Shown: positions 1 to 5,616 of the stretch, in pieces
How the letters are laid out: each line of letters begins with the position of its first letter
Position numbering within the stretch: the stretch's first letter is position 1
Assembly: GCA_018712665.1 (NCBI GenBank)
Contig: DVGP01000090.1
Span: forward strand, 1-5,616
DNA length: 5,616 nt
Origin: Candidatus Pelethomonas intestinigallinarum
GTDB taxonomy: Bacteria; Bacillota; Clostridia; Oscillospirales; Oscillospiraceae
Direction of reading: 5' to 3'
Made by a program: the position numbers and the translations under genes
The notes under the pieces: generated by a model
Seen by the model: the letters and a program-made list of their open reading frames with translations, nothing else
Databases searched by the model: none
Told to the model about the DNA's origin: nothing

Positions 1-2
1 CC

Positions 3-992
3 CCGGAGGACGTCATCGGCCTGGCCGCCGTGTACCTGCGGATCTACTTCTGCGGCATGCCCGGCAACATGCTCTATAACTTCGGCGCCGCCATTCTCCG
101 GGCCCAGGGGGACACCAAGCGGCCCCTCTACTTCCTCACCGCCGCAGGCATCATCAACGTGATTTTGAACCTGGTGTTCGTCATCGTCTTCCATATGGAC
201 GTGGCCGGCGTGGCCCTGGCCACCATCATCTCCCAGTACGTGTCCGCCATTCTGGTGCTGCTGACCCTGATGCGGGACAAGGGTCCCCTCCGGGTGGACC
301 TGCGGGCGCTGCGGCTGGACATGAAGGTGGTGCGGCGCATCCTCCAGGTGGGCCTGCCCGCCGGGTTCCAGGGCATGGTGTTCTCCATCTCCAACGTGGT
401 CATCCAGTCCTCCATCAACTCCTTCGGCTCCACCGTGGTGGCCGGCTCCGCCGCCTCCTCCAACATCGAGGGCTTCGTCTACGCCGGCATGAACGCCTTC
501 TACCAGACGGCCCTGACCTTTACCAGCCAGAACTACGGCGCCTGCGAGTGCAAGCGGGTGGACCGGATCATGGGCCTGTGCCTGCTCTACAGCGGCCTCA
601 TCGGCCTGGTGCTGGGGAATCTGGCCTACCTCTTCGGCTATCCCCTGGGCTCCATCTACGCCCCCGGCCAGGAGGAGGTCATCGCCCAGGCGGTGGACCG
701 GCTGTCCATCTGCTGCACCACCTACTTCCTCTGCGGCCTGATGGACACCCAGGTGGGCGTGCTCCGGGGCATCGGCTACTCGGTGGTGCCCATGATCGTG
801 TCCCTGGTGGGCTCCTGCGCCCTGCGGCTGCTGTGGGTGGCCACCATCTTCCAGCTGAACCGCACGCCTGAGATGCTCTACCTCTCCTACCCTGTCAGCT
901 GGGCCATCACCGCCGCCACCCACTTCGTCTTCTTCCTCTTCATCCGCAAGCGGGCCTACGCCAAGGCCGTCGGCGTCCACGCCATCAATTAG
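3..992 (+). CDS. MATE family efflux transporter, C-terminal part (5' end cut off by window edge)
   Basis: This is an integral membrane antiporter of the MATE (multidrug and toxic compound extrusion) family, which exports cationic drugs or metabolites in exchange for Na+ or H+. The frame is open to the left edge, so the GTG at 30 is an internal valine and not a start. The 329 visible residues compare with about 450 for the family, so about 120 N-terminal residues are missing. Recognisable features are the YLRIYFCGMP...NMLYNFGAAILRAQGDTKRPLYF block (visible residues about 11-44), typical of the end of the first six-helix lobe, and the VGLPAGFQGMVFSISN block (about 116-131), which opens the second lobe. 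Next come N-I-E-G-F and FTSQNYGA (about 172-179) and then further hydrophobic helices to a short basic C-terminus. The stop is TAG at 990-992, followed at once by a terminator. The gene is convergent with the operon to its right, so no functional link is implied. The substrate cannot be read from the sequence. Confidence 0.93.
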   Translation, partial: PEDVIGLAAVYLRIYFCGMPGNMLYNFGAAILRAQGDTKRPLYFLTAAGIINVILNLVFVIVFHMDVAGVALATIISQYVSAILVLLTLMRDKGPLRVDLRALRLDMKVVRRILQVGLPAGFQGMVFSISNVVIQSSINSFGSTVVAGSAASSNIEGFVYAGMNAFYQTALTFTSQNYGACECKRVDRIMGLCLLYSGLIGLVLGNLAYLFGYPLGSIYAPGQEEVIAQAVDRLSICCTTYFLCGLMDTQVGVLRGIGYSVVPMIVSLVGSCALRLLWVATIFQLNRTPEMLYLSYPVSWAITAATHFVFFLFIRKRAYAKAVGVHAIN

Positions 993-1009
993 AAAAATAC
1001 ATAGAAGCG

Positions 1010-1046
1010 AAAAAGTCCCCCGGACCGCGGCCCGGGGGACTTTTTT
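1010..1046. terminator. Bidirectional Rho-independent terminator between convergent genes
   Basis: A perfect 14-bp inverted repeat is present: AAAAAGTCCCCCGG (1010-1023) pairs with CCGGGGGACTTTTT (1032-1045) around an 8-nt loop (1024-1031). On the + strand the GC-rich stem is followed by six T (1041-1046), ending transcription of the MATE gene that stops at 992. On the minus strand the complementary A-run (1010-1014) gives a five-U tail, ending the operon whose last stop codon is at 1059-1061. It fills most of the 66-nt gap between the two genes. Confidence 0.92.
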
Positions 1047-1058
1047 GACAGTTGGCTG

Positions 1059-2282
1059 TTATGAAACAGGGACCTCCTCGCTCTCGGCGAAGGGGTCGCC
1101 CAGGGGCGGCGGGTCCTGAACAGGCGTTTCCGGCTCCGGCGGCGCCGGAGGCTCCGGGGCCGCCTTCCACTCCAGGTTCACCCCCGTTTCCCGGTCGAAC
1201 AGGTGGGCGGCGCTGCCCCGGAAGGTGAAGCGCACCGGCGTGCCCATGGCGAGGGCGCGTTCCCGGGTCTCCAGCTCCTCCTCGGACACCGGCACCACGA
1301 TGACCACATCCCGGCCGCAGGCGTCCACATGGATATGGATGGCGCTGCCCATCATCTCCGACACGTCCACGCTGGCGAAGATGGCGTTGTCGGCGGTGGT
1401 GAGGACCATGTGCTCCGGGCGGACCCCCAGGGTGACGGGACCGCTCTCCACGCCGCCGTCCGCCAGCCGCCGGCACTTCTCCGGGGAGAGGGTAACCGTG
1501 GCCCCGGCCAGGGACACGTGGTACCGATCTCCCTGCCGCACCAGCTCCGCATCAAAGAAATTCATCTGGGGGGTGCCGATGAATCCCGCTACAAACAGGT
1601 TGGCGGGGTGGATGAACACCTCCTGGGGGGTGCCCACCTGCTGGATGTAGCCCTCCTTCATAATGACGATCCGGTCCCCCAGGGTCATGGCCTCGGTCTG
1701 GTCGTGGGTGACGTAGATGAAGGTGGTGTTGATCCGCTTGCGGAGCTTGATGATCTCCGAGCGCATCTGGTTGCGGAGCTTGGCGTCCAGGTTGCTCAGG
1801 GGCTCATCCATCAGGAATACCTGGGGATTGCGGACGATGGCCCGGCCGATGGCCACCCGCTGGCGCTGTCCACCGGAGAGGGCCTTGGGCTTCCGGGCCA
1901 GCAGCTCCGAGATGTCCAGGATCTCCGCCGCCTCACGGACCTTCTGGTCGATGACCCGCTTGGGGAGCTTCCGCAGCTTCAGGCCGTAGGCGATGTTGTC
2001 ATAGACGGTCATGTGGGGATAGAGGGCGTAGTTCTGAAAGACCATGGCGATGTCCCGGTCCTTGGGGGGCACGTTGTTCACCAGCCGGCCGCCGATATAG
2101 ATCTCGCCGTCAGTGATGGCCTCCAGCCCCGCCACCATCCGCAGGGTGGTGGATTTTCCGCAGCCGGAGGGCCCCACCAGGACGATGAACTCCTTGTCGG
2201 CGATCTCCAGGTTGAAGTCCTGGACCGCCACCACGCTGTTGTCGTATACCTTTTTTACTTTCCGTAAGCTCAGGTCTGCCAT
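1059..2282 (-). CDS. MalK/UgpC/MsmX-type ABC transporter ATP-binding protein
   Basis: This is the cytoplasmic nucleotide-binding subunit of a CUT1-type (carbohydrate) ABC importer; it hydrolyses ATP as a homodimer to drive the permease pair. All core motifs are intact in 407 residues: Walker A GPSGCGKST (37-45), Q-loop glutamine (83), signature LSGGQ (135-139), Walker B VFLMDE with catalytic Glu160, D-loop SNLD (163-166) and switch His193. After PANLFVAGFIGTPQMNFF (226-243) comes a MalK-type TOBE/regulatory region with the typical GVRPEH motif (286-291). This puts it with MalK/UgpC/MsmX rather than with MacB- or LolD-type ATPases. Residues 371-407 form an extra Pro/Glu-rich acidic tail. The ATG at 2280-2282 lies 6 nt beyond the stop of the upstream MacB-like gene, and a GGAGGA at 2295-2300 inside that gene's last codons can serve it. 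It is the last gene of the operon. It may serve only the permeases encoded upstream or, like MsmX, several sugar importers; the substrate is unknown. Confidence 0.95.
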   Translation of the reverse strand: MADLSLRKVKKVYDNSVVAVQDFNLEIADKEFIVLVGPSGCGKSTTLRMVAGLEAITDGEIYIGGRLVNNVPPKDRDIAMVFQNYALYPHMTVYDNIAYGLKLRKLPKRVIDQKVREAAEILDISELLARKPKALSGGQRQRVAIGRAIVRNPQVFLMDEPLSNLDAKLRNQMRSEIIKLRKRINTTFIYVTHDQTEAMTLGDRIVIMKEGYIQQVGTPQEVFIHPANLFVAGFIGTPQMNFFDAELVRQGDRYHVSLAGATVTLSPEKCRRLADGGVESGPVTLGVRPEHMVLTTADNAIFASVDVSEMMGSAIHIHVDACGRDVVIVVPVSEEELETRERALAMGTPVRFTFRGSAAHLFDRETGVNLEWKAAPEPPAPPEPETPVQDPPPLGDPFAESEEVPVS

Positions 2283-2288
2283 AGTCGG

Positions 2289-3404
2289 TCATTCTCCTCC
2301 GGCGTTCTTCTCATATTCCTTCTCCAGCCGCTGCTCCCGGCGCTCCTCCACGGCGGCCTCCACCCGCTCCGGCACCGCCTTCTTTACATAGCGGTAGCCC
2401 CGGCGGATGTACTTGATAACGATCACCACGGCGAAGGTCAGGGGGCACAGGGCGAAGAGGACCGTCAGCGCCAGCAGGGCGGCGGCGTAGTCCTCCGTCA
2501 GGCGCAGGGCGTTCTCCCAGTAGGGGTAGATGACGCCGTTGGTCCGCATGGACCGCTCGCCGAAGCTGCCGATCACCGCCAGCAGGTTCTCCAGGGAGTA
2601 GCGGCTGCTGTTCTCCACCACATCCCCGTCCTCTACAGGGAAGCTGTCGGTCATGATGTTCTTGGCGTAGCCGGAGATGGGGTCCGGCATGACGATCTCG
2701 TAGCAGCTGATGGAGGTGTCCTCCACCAGCTCCTGGAGGGCGGAGAAGGACAGGAAGATCCCGCCCTCCCCGTCGTAGGCCCGCCGGGTGGCGAAGTCGT
2801 CCTCCCGGGCCACCACGCCGGCCACCACGAAGGGCTTTCCCCCAATGGTCATGGACATCCCCGTCAGGTCCACCCCGCCGAAGAGCCGCCAGGCCATCTC
2901 CTCGTCCAGCACCACCAGGTCGTCCATCAGGTCGTCCTCGGAGATGTAACTGCCGGAGCGGAGGGTCAGGGGGTGGAAGTAGAAGAAATCTCCTCCCACG
3001 CCGATGGCGTCCACGGTGGCGGAGCCGTTCTCGGCGGAGACGGTCACCTCGGCCTGGCCGCTGTAGGCGTCCAGATACAGCTTGCCGCCCTCGGGAGCCT
3101 CCAGGGACTCCTCCACGAACCGGGTCTCCAGGCTCTGGCGGAAGTTGTAGATGTCCTCCACCGTCTTTCCCTGCCCCACCGGCAGGTAGCAGGCCAGCTG
3201 AGCGAACCGGGTCTCGCTGTCCCCGCGAAACCGCTCCGCGGCGGAAATGGACCCGGAGGCCCCGCTGACGTACCGCAGTCCCAGCCAGGAGGCCAGGGAC
3301 GCCAGCACCAGTACCACGTTGAGGCACACCAGGAACCACTGCTTGAAGCCGAAGCCCCGGATGTCCTGGAGCACCTGCCGGCCCAGTTCACGCGGCTTCA
3401 TCAT
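2289..3404 (-). CDS. Two-TM membrane protein with MacB-like periplasmic core domain (MacB_PCD), FtsX channel domain absent
   Basis: This 371-aa membrane protein has one N-terminal helix (about 23-43), a large extracytoplasmic domain (about 44-300), a second helix (about 305-330) and a charged cytoplasmic tail (about 331-371, rich in Arg, Lys and Glu, probably helical). The extracytoplasmic part shows MacB periplasmic core hallmarks in order: GVGGDFFYFHPLTLRSGSYIS (about 135-155), then D-D-L-V-V-L-D-E-E-M-A-W-R-L-F-G (about 161-176), then MTIGGKPFVVAGVVARED (about 185-202). Family members such as MacB and YknZ have four helices, with three after the core domain that dimerise and touch the ATPase. 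Here only one follows, and the stop is a clean in-frame TGA with no hint of a lost continuation. Its start overlaps the adaptor gene's stop as ATGA (3401-3404). The second codon is also ATG, so the start may shift by one residue. It probably pairs with the adjacent HlyD-like protein outside the membrane; its exact role is unknown. Confidence 0.85.
   Translation of the reverse strand: MMKPRELGRQVLQDIRGFGFKQWFLVCLNVVLVLASLASWLGLRYVSGASGSISAAERFRGDSETRFAQLACYLPVGQGKTVEDIYNFRQSLETRFVEESLEAPEGGKLYLDAYSGQAEVTVSAENGSATVDAIGVGGDFFYFHPLTLRSGSYISEDDLMDDLVVLDEEMAWRLFGGVDLTGMSMTIGGKPFVVAGVVAREDDFATRRAYDGEGGIFLSFSALQELVEDTSISCYEIVMPDPISGYAKNIMTDSFPVEDGDVVENSSRYSLENLLAVIGSFGERSMRTNGVIYPYWENALRLTEDYAAALLALTVLFALCPLTFAVVIVIKYIRRGYRYVKKAVPERVEAAVEERREQRLEKEYEKNAGGE
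2295..2300 (-). promoter_or_regulatory. Ribosome binding site of the MalK-type ATPase gene
   Basis: GGAGGA on the minus strand lies inside the last codons of the upstream gene, 12 nt before the ATG at 2282. The spacing is long. An out-of-frame ATG at 2290-2292 sits only 2 nt from the site and overlaps the upstream TGA as ATGA, but it opens only a 60-codon frame that matches nothing, so the 2282 start is preferred. Embedding the site in the upstream coding region suggests translational coupling. Confidence 0.6.
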
Positions 3405-5512
3405 GCGCCATCCACCATCCTGACCAGCTCGCCGGCCTCCAGGGGCTTGCTGGAGGTTGTGATCACGTAGTCGTTGTTGGAGCTCAGGCCGGAGACCGCC
3501 GCGTTGGTGTCGTCCTCCGCCAGGACCTGCACGTCCACGCGCGTGGCCGTATAGCGGTTGCCCAGGGGGGTGCTCTTGGAGGTGACCACCAGGACAAAGC
3601 TGCCGTTGGTGTCCTCCCGCAGGGCGCTCTTGGGGATGATGGCGTCATAGTTGGCGCTGCGCTGGCCGATGGAGAGGCTGATGTTGGCGCCGGCCTCGAT
3701 GTCTCCGGTGACCCGGAACACCAGCAGACGGCCCTGGCCGGGCTTATCCGGGTCGGCGGTGATGCCCTCCAGGGTAGCGGTGACGCTGTTGCCCCAGTAG
3801 TAGTTGCTCACCTCGGCGGTGTCGCCCACCTTCACCTGCTGGGCCTGCTCATTGGTGACGGGGATCTTGATGGTGTAGCCCCGGTCCACCACCTCGATGA
3901 CGGCCATGGCCTGGCCGGGGGTGGTCTCCTTGCCGGCGGAGACGTTGATGGCGCTGATGGTGCCGGAGACGTTGGCGGTGATCTCCGTACCGATGGACTC
4001 GCTGGTGTATTTGTCCACCAGCTCCTGCTGCTTCTGGATCTGAAGGCGGGTGGCCTGGAGGCCCAGATTGTCCAGCTGCTTGTCAATGTCCGCGCCGTTC
4101 AGGGCTTTCTCCAGCTCCTGCTCCTTCTCGGCGATGGTGTCCACCGCCGCGTCATAGGCGGTCTTTTTCTCCTGCAGGGCAGTCACGTTCTCCGTCAGGG
4201 TGGTGATGCGGGCGGTCTGCTCCCGCTGGGCCGCCTCATAGAGGTTGATCTGGGCCTTCAGATCGGCGTTGTCCGCCTCGGCGTCCTCCAGGGTGTCCTC
4301 CGCGTCCCGCAGCTCCCGCTGGGCGGAGCGCAGCTCGCTTTCCGCGTCGTCCAGCTTACTCTGGATAGCCCGGCGCTGCTCGCTGGCGCTGCCGGAGGCG
4401 ATGTCCTGGTCGGCAACCAACCGGTCATAGGCTGTCTGCTTAGACGCCACATCGTTTTGGGCCGCCAAAAGGGCGTCATAGGCGGTCTGATAGTCCTGCA
4501 GATCTCCTTCAGACGGATCAGAGGCCGGAACCGCCGTCCGGGTTGTCCCGCCCTCCTCGCCTGTTCCACCGCCGGTGGTGGGAGGGGTAGTGACATATTG
4601 CGTCAAATATGCTTCGATATAGACCTGATTGTTTCCGCTGATCTCCTGGGGCGTATCCGTCGCTGTGTCAATGCTTGTGACACCATATCCCTTTGCTTTG
4701 ACCGCCTCTATCAACGCCCCGAGGTCAGACTTATACGCCAGCCAGTCGCTTCGCCATGTATTTTTCGCCTTTTCCAGCGCAGTCTTGGCGTCCGCGATCT
4801 GCCGGTCCAGGTCCACGCTGCCGCCGGACTCCAGCTCGTCCAGCTGCTGCTGGTAGGTATCCACGGCGGTCTGGGCGGTAGACACCTTCTGGGTCCACTC
4901 GGTGACCGCGGCCTGGGCCTCCTGGAGGGCGGGGTCGTCGGCGAGGGCGTCGTTGAGCTCGGAGAGCATCAGCTCCAGCTGGCTCAGCTCCGTCTTGGCG
5001 GCGGCCAGGTCACCTTTGGCGTAGGAGATCTCCGCGTCGGTGACCGCGTTGGCGTCCCGGTCCGCCTGGGCCTTCTCCAGATCCTCCCGGAGAGTCTTGA
5101 CGGTCAGATCGTCGGCGGCGTAGCCCTTGGACAGCTCCAGCAGCTGCTTCTGGTAGTTGATGTTCAGGGTCTGGAGCTGCTCCTGGGCGTCCTTCAGCTC
5201 CTGGCTCTCCACGTCCCCCAGCACGAACAGAAGATCGCCTTGGTTGACGGTGTCTCCCACCTTCACGCACACAGAGCGGACCTCTCTCGTCTGGTCCAGG
5301 ACCACCTCATAGCTCTCGTTGGCGGAGACGGTGCCGCTGCCCCGGATGCGGGCGTTGATGGTGCCGGAGGTGACCAGGGTGGTGCTCACCTCCGCCAGGG
5401 AGCGGTTCATAATGGTGTTGGAAAAGAAGGTGAGCACCAGCAGCACCGCCAGGAACACAATGGCGATGGTCTTGATCAGCTCTCTCTTCTTCGACTTCTC
5501 TTTCACTTCCAT
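3401..5512 (-). CDS. HlyD/MacA-type periplasmic adaptor (membrane fusion) protein with extended coiled-coil hairpin
   Basis: This 703-aa protein is anchored by one N-terminal helix (about 11-30) after a basic, Lys-rich start, with the remainder outside the cytoplasm. The split lipoyl/biotinyl-like fold is visible as GSGTVSANESYEV plus VKVGDTVNQGDLLFVLG (about 58-99), rejoining at GTEITANVSGTISAINVSAG (508-527) and TPGQAMAVIE (531-540). Between the halves lie two long, Glu/Gln/Ala/Leu-rich helical arms (about 103-255 and 335-505) typical of a coiled-coil hairpin, separated by a different-looking insert and a Gly/Thr linker (about 307-327). A beta-barrel region follows (about 541-620), then a membrane-proximal domain (about 621-703) with the usual IIPKSAL motif. 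MacA and YknX are about 370-380 aa, so this member is nearly twice as long. It lies 32 nt after a sugar permease gene and overlaps the MacB-like gene by 4 nt. Adaptors of this family usually dock on MacB-type pumps, but here the operon's ATPase is MalK-type. Confidence 0.9.
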   Translation of the reverse strand: MEVKEKSKKRELIKTIAIVFLAVLLVLTFFSNTIMNRSLAEVSTTLVTSGTINARIRGSGTVSANESYEVVLDQTREVRSVCVKVGDTVNQGDLLFVLGDVESQELKDAQEQLQTLNINYQKQLLELSKGYAADDLTVKTLREDLEKAQADRDANAVTDAEISYAKGDLAAAKTELSQLELMLSELNDALADDPALQEAQAAVTEWTQKVSTAQTAVDTYQQQLDELESGGSVDLDRQIADAKTALEKAKNTWRSDWLAYKSDLGALIEAVKAKGYGVTSIDTATDTPQEISGNNQVYIEAYLTQYVTTPPTTGGGTGEEGGTTRTAVPASDPSEGDLQDYQTAYDALLAAQNDVASKQTAYDRLVADQDIASGSASEQRRAIQSKLDDAESELRSAQRELRDAEDTLEDAEADNADLKAQINLYEAAQREQTARITTLTENVTALQEKKTAYDAAVDTIAEKEQELEKALNGADIDKQLDNLGLQATRLQIQKQQELVDKYTSESIGTEITANVSGTISAINVSAGKETTPGQAMAVIEVVDRGYTIKIPVTNEQAQQVKVGDTAEVSNYYWGNSVTATLEGITADPDKPGQGRLLVFRVTGDIEAGANISLSIGQRSANYDAIIPKSALREDTNGSFVLVVTSKSTPLGNRYTATRVDVQVLAEDDTNAAVSGLSSNNDYVITTSSKPLEAGELVRMVDGA

Positions 5513-5523
5513 AGACTCAAATT

Positions 5524-5530
5524 CTTCCTT
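5524..5530 (-). promoter_or_regulatory. Ribosome binding site of the HlyD-like gene
   Basis: The minus strand reads AAGGAAG here, ending 11 nt before the ATG at 5512. It is a moderate Shine-Dalgarno match in the 32-nt gap after the permease stop. It supports the chosen start, which also gives the expected basic N-terminus followed by a membrane anchor. I see no room for a promoter in this gap. Confidence 0.55.
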
Positions 5531-5544
5531 TCACTGGGGTCAGC

Positions 5545-5616
5545 CTAACCTTTGACGGAGCCCTGGTGGGCGATGCCCTCCACCAGGTAGTCCTCGCCGT
5601 GGAGGAACAGGAGGAT
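5545..5616 (-). CDS. MalG-type carbohydrate ABC permease, last 23 codons only (5' part beyond window edge)
   Basis: The minus-strand frame entering from the right edge runs 23 codons to TAG at 5545-5547. The peptide ends in DYLVEGIAHQGSVKG. This matches the C-terminus shared by MalG-type (CUT1) inner-membrane permeases: E. coli MalG ends with a similar L-V-x-G-L-x-x-G-x-V-K-G pattern. In the maltose transporter this tail reaches into the MalK dimer near the Q-loop, so its presence fits the MalK-type ATPase encoded downstream in the same operon. The fragment is short and the call rests on this tail pattern plus context. The matching MalF-type permease and the solute-binding protein would be expected upstream, outside the window. 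Confidence 0.78.
   Translation of the reverse strand: MLLFLHGEDYLVEGIAHQGSVKG

Noticed and set aside
30..32. GTG at 30 as a start codon for the MATE gene
   Set aside because: The frame stays open to the left edge, and the residues encoded before it continue the family alignment, so this is an internal valine of a gene cut by the window.
1134..1150. Short hairpin CTCCGGC-GGC-GCCGGAG near the 3' end of the ATPase gene
   Set aside because: It lies within codons for the Pro/Glu-rich tail (CCG and GAG repeats) and has no T-run. It is explained by codon content and not by a regulatory role.
1203..2267. Long open frame (354 codons) on the + strand, antisense to the ATPase gene
   Set aside because: It is the complement of an intact ABC ATPase with every motif. 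Its composition (rich in Gly, His, Asp, Val and Leu) is typical of antisense frames in GC-rich DNA, and it has no recognisable domain.
2311..3339. Alternative minus-strand frame of 342 codons over the MacB-like gene
   Set aside because: The translation is dominated by Arg, Gly and Pro, as expected from an off-frame reading of GC-rich DNA. The in-frame product has clear MacB core motifs and membrane helices.
4870..5240. Repetitive-looking CTCCAGCTG/CTGGAG-type sequence, considered as a DNA repeat array
   Set aside because: There is no constant unit length or spacing. The similarity comes from recurring Leu, Glu and Gln codons in the coiled-coil arm.
4457..5548. Open frame of 363 codons on the + strand across the HlyD-like gene
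   Set aside because: It is an antisense shadow of the coiled-coil coding region, rich in Leu, Gly, Val and Gln because it complements CAG/CTG/GAG-rich codons. No family match is apparent.

Overview
The window is GC-rich (about 60-70% in most lines I counted) and densely coding. Its gene families, Gram-positive-like protein set and codon use fit a high-GC anaerobic Firmicute, for example an Oscillospiraceae-type gut bacterium (Flavonifractor/Intestinimonas-like). That placement is inference; no rRNA or other phylogenetic marker is present.

Layout: the left edge (3-992, + strand) holds the C-terminal three quarters of a MATE-family multidrug/cation antiporter. It converges on a minus-strand gene set, and the two meet at a strong hairpin (1010-1046) that reads as a bidirectional terminator. 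Everything to the right (1059-5616) is one minus-strand operon. Reading in transcription order from the right edge, it contains: (i) the last 23 codons of a MalG-type carbohydrate ABC permease, (ii) a 703-aa HlyD/MacA-type adaptor with a very long coiled-coil hairpin, (iii) a 371-aa membrane protein with a MacB-type periplasmic core domain but only two transmembrane helices, and (iv) a 407-aa MalK/UgpC/MsmX-type ABC ATPase. Gene spacings are 32 nt, a 4-nt ATGA overlap and 6 nt, so co-transcription and translational coupling are likely. The operon promoter must lie beyond the right edge.

How the genes may work together: the MalG-type permease tail and the MalK-type ATPase are the normal partners of a CUT1 sugar importer. 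The HlyD-like and MacB-core-like proteins belong by family to efflux or mechanotransmission machines (MacAB, YknXYZ). Finding them between the permease and the ATPase genes of a sugar importer is the main point of interest. Either an importer has recruited two large extracytoplasmic accessory subunits, or a MalK-type ATPase has been captured by an export-like module. The MacB-like protein lacks the usual FtsX channel/coupling segment, which favours the first reading. A second notable point is a local GC and codon-usage dip inside the HlyD-like gene, at the tip of its predicted hairpin.
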